Of a stretch of 63,071 nt of DNA, positions 56,279 through 63,071 are shown in pieces (position 1 is the stretch's first letter; each line of letters opens with the position of its first letter). This stretch comes from a virus. The notes below the pieces were generated by a model. It did not search any database, was not told where the DNA came from, and was given only the letters and a program-made list of their open reading frames with translations. A program made the position numbers and the translations under genes. The DNA lies in the IMG/VR virus record IMGVR_UViG_3300047470_000132, positions 1-63,071 of that record; one strand, 5' to 3'.

Positions 56279-56655
56279 CAGAGTCCGGCGATCAGGTTGT
56301 ACAACACGACCACTCCACCCGGCGACAGTGGATCGACGTTGCGCACGGTGTAGAGCTTCGTTCCGACCTGCGCCAGGTCGCCGTGCTTTGGTTCGACCAG
56401 CGCCGCGCCGGACTCGGACAGCGCCGAGATAATCAGCTTTCGGTCTCCGGCCGCAACCAGCGTTCCGGCCTGTGTCGTCGTGCCGACAGCGTGCGCCGAT
56501 ACTGCCGTATCCAGTCCCCAGGCATTGGCCTCGGTCGTGATGATCGGTACCGAGCCGTTCGCATACGTGCCCTTGGTCTTGCTGGTCAGGCGGATCAATT
56601 GCCCATCGGCGCGGAATGCTGCGTCGGCGTCGCGGGCGTCTTGTGCGTAGGTCAT
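56278..56655 (-). CDS. Head-tail connector/head closure protein
   Basis: 125 residues from the ATG at 56655. Beta-barrel-type sequence (DGQLIRLTSKTKGTYANGS, ALVEPKHGDLAQVGTKLYTVRNVDPLSPGGVVVLY) found in connector proteins. Located between the Ntn hydrolase and gp10-like genes. Confidence 0.7.
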   Translation of the reverse strand: MTYAQDARDADAAFRADGQLIRLTSKTKGTYANGSVPIITTEANAWGLDTAVSAHAVGTTTQAGTLVAAGDRKLIISALSESGAALVEPKHGDLAQVGTKLYTVRNVDPLSPGGVVVLYNLIAGL

Positions 56656-57083
56656 TCGAGCTCCAGCGTGTCGATACCGTTGCCGCAGTAGACATCGAAC
56701 GCACATGCCACCTCGACGGCGCGCCGTGCATCGCATCCTAGGTGCATCGCAGCCATCGCATAGTCGCGACCCGAACCGCGCGCGAAGAATGGCGACTCGA
56801 CGCGCTCAGGGAATGGATTGTTAGACGCGTACATGAAGACCTTGCTGTCGGCAGAGATCATCAGCGTACCCGCGCCATCTTCGTCATCACGGCGCGGATA
56901 AGTGTCAGGATTGCGAGAGCCATAGAACCAATTCAGCAGCTCGGCGGCGTGTGCACCCCCGCCTGAGAATGCTACAAGGCCGTCCGGCAAGCGATGGATT
57001 TTCGTCACAGTGGAAGCCATGCCGCCGCCCGTGGCGCGCTTATCGGCCGCAAGAGTGCGGCCATCCCACGCAATGCACGTCAT
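56652..57083 (-). CDS. Proteasome/HslV-like Ntn hydrolase
   Basis: 143 residues beginning MTCIAWDGRTLAADKRATGGG: removal of Met would expose Thr2 as the catalytic nucleophile, and the AAD-K pattern supplies the Asp and Lys of the proteasome beta fold. Further family-like blocks are VAFSGGGAHAAELL and SPFFARGSGRDYAMAAM. Such phage Ntn hydrolases occur among head-tail connector genes; the substrate is unknown but a role in head maturation is possible. Overlaps both neighbours. Confidence 0.83.
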   Translation of the reverse strand: MTCIAWDGRTLAADKRATGGGMASTVTKIHRLPDGLVAFSGGGAHAAELLNWFYGSRNPDTYPRRDDEDGAGTLMISADSKVFMYASNNPFPERVESPFFARGSGRDYAMAAMHLGCDARRAVEVACAFDVYCGNGIDTLELE

Positions 57084-57598
57084 GCTCGCTCCAGTCGAAT
57101 ACCCATGCCGCCCGATGCAAGCAACGGCTTCAGCAACATATCGATTGCCCGATAGCGCACATATTCCGGCGCGCCTGATGCGTACACCGTCTTGATCGGC
57201 CCGATCGTCTTCTCGGCCACGGTACGCTGCAGGTCTGGAGCCAGCTCCCCGGCGGCGGCGCGCAGGGCCATTTCCGCCGTCGCCTGGATGACCTGCTGCG
57301 GAATGGTGTTGAATGGCACGTAGTAAGGCATGCGCCCGAAGCCGACGTCATCGAGCTGCACCTCAAGCCGAGGCCAGTCGAGCGCTTGGTTCAGGCTTGC
57401 GCGCGCTCCCTTCCATTTGGTGCGGTACATCTGCAGCAAGTAGTCGGTTGCGCGACGCGCCGCCTGCTCCTTTTCCGTCACCGTAAGCGCAGCCCATTGA
57501 GCATTGCCGCGCGCCGCATGGTAGGCATCAATCTGCGCAACCGACGCGTAGCTCTCAGAATCAGCGCGAGCGCTTCCATCTTCCACGATCAGGCTCAT
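57080..57598 (-). CDS. Head-tail connector with DnaT-like domain
   Basis: 172 residues. Contains YASVAQIDAYHAARGNAQWAAL, EKEQAARRATDYLLQMYR and VIQATAEMALRAAAGEL, the pattern of phage DnaT-like/connector proteins that attach under the portal. Overlaps the Ntn hydrolase and the next small gene by four bases. Confidence 0.78.
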   Translation of the reverse strand: MSLIVEDGSARADSESYASVAQIDAYHAARGNAQWAALTVTEKEQAARRATDYLLQMYRTKWKGARASLNQALDWPRLEVQLDDVGFGRMPYYVPFNTIPQQVIQATAEMALRAAAGELAPDLQRTVAEKTIGPIKTVYASGAPEYVRYRAIDMLLKPLLASGGMGIRLERA

Positions 57599-57774
57599 TC
57601 GTTACTCTCGGGTGTTTGGCGCCCAGGATCGGCCAGCGGGCGCAATTGGCCTTGCCCAGCAAGCGGGAACCGGCGCGGCGGCGGCTCGTTTTGGCTAGTC
57701 TGCATGCGGTCTGCAACCGCTTCCGGCTGCGATGCGAGGGTGTGCGCCGCGAGAAGTTTGGCTGCGTCGATCAT
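57595..57774 (-). CDS. 59-residue small protein
   Basis: Starts with a GGAGAG site, ends in an ATGA overlap with the connector gene. MIDAAKLLAAHTLASQPEAV is helical; the remainder is Pro/Gln-rich and disordered. Without it there would be a long gap in an otherwise gapless operon. Function unknown. Confidence 0.6.
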   Translation of the reverse strand: MIDAAKLLAAHTLASQPEAVADRMQTSQNEPPPRRFPLAGQGQLRPLADPGRQTPESNE

Positions 57775-57790
57775 GCGGCTCTCCGGATGG

Positions 57791-58234
57791 TTATTGCGCT
57801 GGGTTTTGGTCCAGCAGGGCTTGCAGATCGGCTTTCTTGGCGTCGGCGTCGAAGGCGATGCCGCGCGCGGTCAGGGCTTCGCGCAGGGCCGCGATGCCGA
57901 GCGGCTTGGCGTCGGATTGTTCGGCGAGCTTGGCGGCCCATTCGGTCAGGCGGGTGCGCTCGGCCTCCTGCTCAGCAGCTTGCGAGTTCAGACTCTCGTG
58001 ACGGGCGTCGAGGTCGGCGCGCATAGCCATCAGTTCGTCGTGGCGGCGCTCCAGCTCGGCGCGGGCCTCGTCCAAGTCCTTGGTGGTCAGCGTGCGGGGT
58101 TGCTCGGTCGGCACGTGGTCCAGGTCAGCGGGGTCGATCGCTTCGTGGTGGTCCAGATTGAAGTCGGCGCGGGCGATGACGACGAATGGGCCTTGCGATG
58201 CCTCGTCCGTCGATTTGATGCGGATGGTGTCCAT
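57791..58234 (-). CDS. Hypothetical coiled-coil protein of the head region
   Basis: 147 residues. A short N-terminal beta piece (FVVIARADFNLDHHEAID), a coiled coil (LDEARAELERRHDELMAMRADLD...) and a C-terminal SAP/HeH-like helical domain (LGIAALREALTARGIAFDADAKKADLQALL). The last is frequent in phage head genes and may bind DNA or scaffold. Confidence 0.7.
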   Translation of the reverse strand: MDTIRIKSTDEASQGPFVVIARADFNLDHHEAIDPADLDHVPTEQPRTLTTKDLDEARAELERRHDELMAMRADLDARHESLNSQAAEQEAERTRLTEWAAKLAEQSDAKPLGIAALREALTARGIAFDADAKKADLQALLDQNPAQ

Positions 58235-58287
58235 ATTACCTTTCGGTGCGACCCGGCTGCCGAAGCGCGCCGGGTCGGGTTACGGGA

Positions 58288-59454
58288 TTAGCCCAGCAGC
58301 ACGCCGCCCAGGTGCGGATTCGGTGCGGCCACGCCCCACGCGAGGTTGACCTCGTAGCGCACTTGGCGCTTCTGCTTGTACACAGCGAACTCGTAGGTGA
58401 TGCCCGACACCGGATCGGTCACCAGCATCACGTCGTCGGCGTCGTCGCCACCGTCCGGCATGGCGGGAGCGCGGGTCGCCAGTTGAATCGCGGCACGGTG
58501 GAAGAACATGTTGCGGGTGCCGGCGGCAACCACGGTGATGCCGGTGGCGGCGGCGGGCAGCTGCTGCATCAGGCCGGGGGCTGCCAGTTTGATCGAGCCG
58601 CCGTCAGCCGAGCTAGCATCGCCCGACTCCAGCATGTACATGTTCGGGTCGCCAGCGAACTTGATGACGTCGCCAGCGAGGAACGAGCCAGTGCCGGCTG
58701 CGGCCAGGCCGATCACTTGCGCTCCGATTGCATAGCCGGCGTTGTTGGTGGTTGCGCCTGCGGCGGTGCCAACCGCGACGTTCTGCTTGACCTGGCCCGA
58801 CGAATGGATGTCCCAGCCTTCGATCTGCGTGATGCGACCGGTGCGCAGCAGTTCGTCCGAGCCCGCTTCGTTGGTCTTGAACAGGCTGGACTGCTTGCCG
58901 CGGATGTTGGCGATCGCACCGGTACCCAGGACCATGTGCAGGTCCGACTCCGGGGCGCCGTTGTCGTCCAAGACCTTGCGGGTCTGCGCGAAATCCGACA
59001 GGTCGTCCTTGGTGCCGAACGGGATGGTGCCGGGGGTGCCGTAGGCGCGCGACATCTTGCTGTGCAGTGCGGCCAGGTCGGCCTCAACTTCGTTGGACAG
59101 GGTGCGCAGGGCCTGGGTGATGCGCTGCTCGTTGACGTTGCCCAGGGTGCCGGCATTCTGCAGGCCCTTGGTTTCTTCGCCCGTGATGCCGAACGGAACC
59201 GAGCGCGCCTTCGAGATCGTCATCTGGACATTGCCAACCGTCTGGTTCGGGGTGTCGGCGGCGTACGGCGCCGGGGTCAGGTCTTCAGCGGCCATTGCGC
59301 CGACGACCGGCGACATGACGACTTGATTCAGTGCTGCACGCTCAGCGGACGAGTCGCGCGAGACGGCGCGGATGAAGCCGACGCGCTCGCGGGCGATGAC
59401 GTTCATCGAATTGTAGATGGTCGGGATGAGGCTGGTGAGAGTCAGGGTGCCCAT
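58288..59454 (-). CDS. Major capsid protein, P22 coat-like
   Basis: 388 residues. Begins LTLTSLIPTIYNSMNVIARERVGFI and shows SRDSSAERAALNQVVMSPVV, the style of P22 gp5-like coats, with VNEQRITQALRTLSNEVEADLAALH at mid-protein. It has HK97-type features through P-loop-like beta regions and an inserted domain. Follows the scaffold gene. Confidence 0.88.
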   Translation of the reverse strand: MGTLTLTSLIPTIYNSMNVIARERVGFIRAVSRDSSAERAALNQVVMSPVVGAMAAEDLTPAPYAADTPNQTVGNVQMTISKARSVPFGITGEETKGLQNAGTLGNVNEQRITQALRTLSNEVEADLAALHSKMSRAYGTPGTIPFGTKDDLSDFAQTRKVLDDNGAPESDLHMVLGTGAIANIRGKQSSLFKTNEAGSDELLRTGRITQIEGWDIHSSGQVKQNVAVGTAAGATTNNAGYAIGAQVIGLAAAGTGSFLAGDVIKFAGDPNMYMLESGDASSADGGSIKLAAPGLMQQLPAAATGITVVAAGTRNMFFHRAAIQLATRAPAMPDGGDDADDVMLVTDPVSGITYEFAVYKQKRQVRYEVNLAWGVAAPNPHLGGVLLG

Positions 59455-59475
59455 GCTTTAAAGCCTTTCAGAAAT

Positions 59476-59500
59476 AAAAAAGGCCCGCGTTCAGCGAGCC
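59476..59500 (-). terminator. Intrinsic terminator before the coat gene
   Basis: Read leftward: GGCTCGC-TGAAC-GCGGGCC-TTTTTT, 22 bases ahead of the coat start. Together with 60498 it isolates coat expression. Confidence 0.72.
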
Positions 59501-59623
59501 GGTCAGGATGATTTGAGTTTTCAGAACGTACAGGCTATCCAGCCCAAAGCACCCTGCCGACATCCATCAGCAAGGCATCAAAATAGCCCGTCGTAACGGG
59601 CCGGTGATTTGTTGATCGCGCGC

Positions 59624-60418
59624 TTAGTCGGTGACGACGGCACCGCCCTTGATTGCTTCGGCCTGGGCTTGCGGGGCCATTGCGAAGAACTGCGATCGCG
59701 GGATCTCTTTGCCGCCGCGACCGCCGCCACCGCCGCCCGATGCGCCGCCGCCCGATGCGCCCGAGCCCTTGAGGATGGAATCCTTGTGCGGGTACTGGTT
59801 CACCATGACCTGCAGTGCTTCTTCGAAGTCCGCATGGTTACCGTGGTTGGTCGCGGAGAAGATCGGGTTTCCAGCCTGGTCGAGCGGGACGAGTTTCCCG
59901 GATTCGACTTTGAAGCGGTCGCCGAAGAACTTCTGCGCCATGTCGGCCGGGATCGCGAGCTTGTCGGCGATGAATTTCGAGCTGGCGAACGAGCCGCCGA
60001 TGATGTGGTTGTTCAGGTCGCCGGTCAGCTTGGCGTTTTGCTCGGTCAGCGCCTTTTCCTTCTCCTGCGCGGCGCGGGTCGCGGCAGCGACGGCTTCCTG
60101 CGCGGATTTGGCGGCAGCATCCTTGATCTCCTGGACCTTGCCGGCGGTGATGAGGTCACCGTCTTTGATGTTCTTCGCCAGCTCCAGCGCCTTGCGGGCG
60201 GCCTCGCCATCCTCGATGCCATCGAAGCCTTTCAGCTTGGCCTCTGCGGCCTCCTTGGCCTCGCGATGATTTTTACTCTCGCTGTTGAGTCGGGAAATGG
60301 TAGCGATCGTGTTGTCTGCGTCGAACGGCGCTTCACGGCCATCAGCGTAGACGAAGATCGGTTGTTTCTTTTCGGCGTCGATCACGATTGCGCCGTTGGC
60401 ATCAGTTTTAAAAGGCAT
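59624..60418 (-). CDS. Capsid scaffolding protein
   Basis: 264 residues. N-terminal beta piece (VIDAEKKQPIFVYADGREAPFDAD), a long helical central region (about 38-135), KFIADKLAIPADMAQKFFGDRFKVE, and a Gly-rich flexible tail (about 218-240). Matches phage DUF6651/GP20-like scaffolds that template capsid assembly. Lies immediately before the coat gene. Confidence 0.82.
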   Translation of the reverse strand: MPFKTDANGAIVIDAEKKQPIFVYADGREAPFDADNTIATISRLNSESKNHREAKEAAEAKLKGFDGIEDGEAARKALELAKNIKDGDLITAGKVQEIKDAAAKSAQEAVAAATRAAQEKEKALTEQNAKLTGDLNNHIIGGSFASSKFIADKLAIPADMAQKFFGDRFKVESGKLVPLDQAGNPIFSATNHGNHADFEEALQVMVNQYPHKDSILKGSGASGGGASGGGGGGRGGKEIPRSQFFAMAPQAQAEAIKGGAVVTD

Positions 60419-60497
60419 GGTTCATCTTCCCGGCCATCCGGCCATATGCTGAGCATTCCTGCTCGTTGCGCCCTAGTCCATCCGGCATTCGGGCAAA

Positions 60498-60527
60498 GAA
60501 AAAGGCCACCGGGTTGCCCTGGTGGCC
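60498..60527 (-). terminator. Intrinsic terminator before the scaffold gene
   Basis: Read leftward: GGCCACC-AGGGCAACCC-GGTGGCC-TTTTTC. Confidence 0.75.
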
Positions 60528-60586
60528 TTCGTTGAAACTGCATTCTTAGTTACATGCAAGCGCTGTCGCGGGCGGATAAAGCCCTG

Positions 60587-60817
60587 CTATTTTGATCCTT
60601 TCGACCCCGCGCCTACATGTTCGGTCAATCCCTTCACCACAAAATGCGCCGGTACCTCACCCTGCGCGACCAGCTCGACATCGGTCACAGCCTGCCCATC
60701 AGGAAGCTTGACCTGCGCCCCACCCATGCCGAGCGCCTTGATGCGCGCCAGTTTGGCCGCGAGGTCATCGACCGTCAGGGGCGGGCCAGTCAGCAGGGAT
60801 TTCGGGTCGAAGGTCAT
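60587..60817 (-). CDS. Small hypothetical protein of the head region
   Basis: 76 residues from the ATG at 60817. TVDDLAAKLARIKALGMGGAQVKLPDGQAV... resembles a beta-grasp or decoration-like fold, but no family is certain. Ends before the terminator at 60498. Confidence 0.65.
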   Translation of the reverse strand: MTFDPKSLLTGPPLTVDDLAAKLARIKALGMGGAQVKLPDGQAVTDVELVAQGEVPAHFVVKGLTEHVGAGSKGSK

Positions 60818-60860
60818 CCGCCGAGTGTACCCTACTGCGTGCACTTGGCCTGCAGATCGG

Positions 60861-61082
60861 TCAACCGGCGGGGCTGGCTACCTCCGCGAACTCCTCGTCC
60901 GCATCTTCCGCCACCACGTCGATTTCAGCCATCGCGGTCAGGCGAACCATCAGCAGCCCGCCCGGCTCCAGCGGCTCGAACTCGATCCGGGTGATGCCGG
61001 ACAACTGCTCGTCGCCTGCGTAGATTTGGGTATTGGCTGCAGTGCCGTCGCTGACGATGCGCAGCCTTTTCTTGTCGCTCAT
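60861..61082 (-). CDS. Small conserved hypothetical phage protein
   Basis: 73 residues. KRLRIVSDGTAANTQIYAGDEQLSGITRIEFEPLE is a beta-rich sequence frequently found beside portal and head-morphogenesis genes. Acidic C-terminus. Function unknown. Confidence 0.68.
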   Translation of the reverse strand: MSDKKRLRIVSDGTAANTQIYAGDEQLSGITRIEFEPLEPGGLLMVRLTAMAEIDVVAEDADEEFAEVASPAG

Positions 61083-61098
61083 GTCGTTCCTTTTGATC

Positions 61099-62286
61099 TT
61101 AGTTTGCGTACTTAGCCTTGATGTCCGCGAGCTTCAGCGGTCGCCCATCCATACTCACCAGGTCGCGCGGCGTAAGTTTCCCGGCCCTAAAGAGCTCCGC
61201 GCGCCCCTTGCCGAGCACTTCGTTCTGGTAGTCCTCGCCCTTCATCTTTAGGTACTCGGCAAAGGTCGTCTTGGCGGAAATCGACCCCGAGGACGACGCG
61301 CGCATGCCGGGATCCGGCTCGTCCATGTCGATGCCCATCTCGCGCAGGGTCTTCATCAGCGCGATTTCGCTAGATCGGCAGCTGAAGTGCCGCGGCACTC
61401 CGCCGTTGTACGGCAGGTCGTTGCCGTTAATCGGCTCGTAGTCGTGATCCCACTGGGCGCCACTGTACGCGATGCAGGCCAGGCTTGTATGGCCATCCAA
61501 CGTCGATACCTGCATGATGCCGTTCGTGATGTCGCGGTTTAGCTCCATCGTCTTGCGCCGCGCCGCTGCTGCGACGGTCGCTACACTGGTCTGCACGACC
61601 GCCGCAGCATTCTTCCGTGCCAGCGGCATGATGCCTGGCGGCCCAACCCCGTCTGCCGGCGCCTTCGCAGTCACCTCCTGCCCGACGATGCGCTTGATGA
61701 TCTGCGCATTCGTTTCGCCCTGCGCTGCGCCGATGCGGATTTCGTTCGCAAGCTTGAACTGCGTGTCTTGCGCCTGCCTGAGCCACCAGTTCTTTGCCGG
61801 TGAGCCTTGAATCAGAGCGTCGCTTGCCAGCGTCTTGAGGTAGTTCTCCGTCGGTAGCGCGACGCCCAGGCGGATTTCGATGGACGTTGCGACTGCCTCA
61901 GCACTCGCGGCGGCACGCGTTTCCGTGATCGCTGCGCGCAACTCAGCACTGGCCGGCAACTCAGCACCTGGCGTCATATCGACCACCTTGGCAAGCGCCG
62001 ACTGCACGCCCAATGCCTCGACTTCCGCGACAGACGCCAGGTCCAGCTCCATCTGCGCCTTGCCGTAGTAGCTGGCAATTAGTTCGTTCGACTCGCGCAG
62101 CAGTGCGTTTTTGCCTGCCTTGCCGAGCATCGACAATTCAGGTGCGTTCGCCAGCAGGCTCACGATGTCGCGCTGCATCAGCACCATGACCGCCATCACG
62201 CGCGCCCTCGCCTCGGCTTCAGCGCGGAGCATGTCGACGTTCTGGGCCAGCAGCAGCTCCATCAGGAACTGCTCGAGCGCGCTCAT
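61099..62286 (-). CDS. Head morphogenesis protein (SPP1 gp7/Mu F-like)
   Basis: 395 residues. Starts in an ATGA overlap with the portal. The N-terminal 150 residues are helical; residues 195-310 carry the family pattern IRIGAAQGETNAQIIKRIVG, VQTSVATVAAAARRKTMELN, ISTLDGHTSLAC-like (here VSTLDGHTSLACIAYSG) and YNGGVPRHFSCRS. This minor capsid protein aids DNA ejection or head assembly. Confidence 0.9.
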   Translation of the reverse strand: MSALEQFLMELLLAQNVDMLRAEAEARARVMAVMVLMQRDIVSLLANAPELSMLGKAGKNALLRESNELIASYYGKAQMELDLASVAEVEALGVQSALAKVVDMTPGAELPASAELRAAITETRAAASAEAVATSIEIRLGVALPTENYLKTLASDALIQGSPAKNWWLRQAQDTQFKLANEIRIGAAQGETNAQIIKRIVGQEVTAKAPADGVGPPGIMPLARKNAAAVVQTSVATVAAAARRKTMELNRDITNGIMQVSTLDGHTSLACIAYSGAQWDHDYEPINGNDLPYNGGVPRHFSCRSSEIALMKTLREMGIDMDEPDPGMRASSSGSISAKTTFAEYLKMKGEDYQNEVLGKGRAELFRAGKLTPRDLVSMDGRPLKLADIKAKYAN

Positions 62287-63071
62287 GCTGCGGCCGGCAT
62301 CGGCACGCTGAACTCAGGCGGCTCCTGCTCGATACGCGACTGGACATCAGCCCAAACTTTGTCAGGCGAGACAATGCCATACCGCTTCATTTCATCGAAG
62401 GCGTCTTCCTTCGACAGCATGCGCGCGTTCACCAGCTGCACCAGCGCAGTCACAAACGGGCCAGCCGTCTGCAGGATCGCATCGGACGAGAAATCATCGA
62501 AGATGTCGATGCTGCCGGCGTAATTCAACTTCATCCAGTCGTGCATGATGAACAGCGACTGATCGAGCGCATCCTCCAGTCCCTCGACCATCATCGAGAG
62601 CTGGCATTTCTGCTCGCTGTCCTCGATGGCGTTTTGCGTCGCGGTCGTGGAGACCTGCGTTTCCGCCAGCAGTTCGGCGCCCATCGCACGCATCTGGTTT
62701 TCGAGGTCTTGAAGGGATAGCCGGCCGGCTTCGATCGCCGCGCCGGTGTGCTCGACGTACTTGGCATCGGCACCGGTCGGCAGCATCATGGCCGACTTCG
62801 CGCCGATCGACACCTCATCACCATCGTTGACGCCGGTAATCGCCAGGATCGGCACGCGAGCGGTGTGCAGGATCGAAAATTGGTCGCTGGAACTCTGCCA
62901 ATGTGCAACATTCAGGTCAGCCAGGTCCGTCAGCGGCGGAACCGCGGTCATGAAGCCAGCACGCTTCGTGTAGAACGTCACCAGGGGTACGTACTGGAGC
63001 GACATCGCGCCCTCGTCATGCAGGATCCATTCCTTCTTGTCGTTCTGACGGTAGGTCGCCCAGTGGCCCGG
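62283..63071 (-). CDS. Phage portal protein, DUF4055 type (C-terminal part, cut by the window edge)
   Basis: C-terminal part of the portal split by the assembly ends; it joins the piece at 1-739. In the unique genome, 62283-62944 adds 220 codons. It contains SLQYVPLVTFYTKRAGF, LADLNVAHWQSSSDQ and a helical stem/wing region, then an acidic tail. Ends in an ATGA overlap with the head morphogenesis gene. Confidence 0.87.
   Translation of the reverse strand, partial: PGHWATYRQNDKKEWILHDEGAMSLQYVPLVTFYTKRAGFMTAVPPLTDLADLNVAHWQSSSDQFSILHTARVPILAITGVNDGDEVSIGAKSAMMLPTGADAKYVEHTGAAIEAGRLSLQDLENQMRAMGAELLAETQVSTTATQNAIEDSEQKCQLSMMVEGLEDALDQSLFIMHDWMKLNYAGSIDIFDDFSSDAILQTAGPFVTALVQLVNARMLSKEDAFDEMKRYGIVSPDKVWADVQSRIEQEPPEFSVPMPAAA
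62945..63071. repeat. 127-bp terminal direct repeat, right copy
   Basis: Identical to 1-127, inside the portal gene. Treated as the circularisation overlap of the assembly. Confidence 0.95.

Noticed and set aside
1-63071. CRISPR array or rRNA genes
   Set aside because: No regularly spaced direct repeats of CRISPR size and no rRNA-like sequence were seen on reading both strands.

Overview
The window is one complete temperate phage (prophage) genome of about 62.9 kb. The last 127 bases repeat the first 127 exactly and the portal gene reads through the junction, so the molecule is circular or circularly permuted and was opened inside the portal gene. The genome is GC-rich with densely overlapping genes. 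Gene content is that of a siphovirus-like tailed phage: large and small terminase, DUF4055-type portal, P22-like coat, tail tube, frameshifted tail chaperones and a long tape measure. An attP core matching the 3' part of a tRNA-Ser(UGA) gene, together with the general gene style, suggests a beta-proteobacterial host, possibly Oxalobacteraceae. That host guess is inference.

Layout. (A) About 7.2 kb down to 1, continuing from 63.07 kb down to about 42 kb, all leftward: late region. It holds small ORFs, a large esterase/Ig-like/SPRY fibre, terS-terL, portal, head morphogenesis protein, scaffold, coat, connectors, a proteasome-like Ntn hydrolase, tail terminator, tail tube, G/GT chaperones with a T_TTT_TTG slip site, tape measure, distal tail proteins, fibre, DUF4376 protein, papain-like protein, holins, SAR endolysin, nested Rz/Rz1 and an HTH-phosphoesterase. 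Several late genes are separated by intrinsic terminators. (B) 7.3-8.0 kb, rightward: a HicAB toxin-antitoxin cassette with its own promoter, head-to-head with the late genes. (C) 21.4 kb down to 8.4 kb, leftward early/middle operon: YdaS/Cro-like regulator, small proteins, cytosine and adenine methyltransferases, ASCH-like protein, Ref-like nuclease, Rha-type antirepressor, replication protein, RusA, a zinc-finger protein in the position of a Q antiterminator, and an HNH gene. (D) 21.36-24.1 kb: immunity region with a repressor, a ribbon-helix-helix protein, a lipoprotein moron next to a near-consensus LexA box, and an inserted HNH gene. (E) 24.5-29.5 kb and 29.5-39.3 kb, rightward: a recombination operon (HYG/PGAE protein, YqaJ exonuclease, coiled-coil protein, NinB) and a long operon with RdgC, mosaic early proteins, two Lar-type zinc ribbons, HNH, DUF4224 excisionase candidate and integrase, followed by attP.

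How it works together. The repressor at 21.44 kb probably holds three promoters. The 16-bp near-palindrome TTTACC-N4-GGTAAA occurs three times at the divergent immunity promoters and twice at each of two distant rightward promoters (24.5 and 29.5 kb), where it overlaps the same TTGCG-N17/18-TAAAGT promoter. One repressor would therefore shut off leftward early genes, the recombination operon and the int operon at once. Two LexA-type boxes (22.65 and 41.96 kb) suggest that accessory genes also respond to SOS. Integration into tRNA-Ser would restore the tRNA 3' end and place a phage-borne terminator 12 bases behind it.
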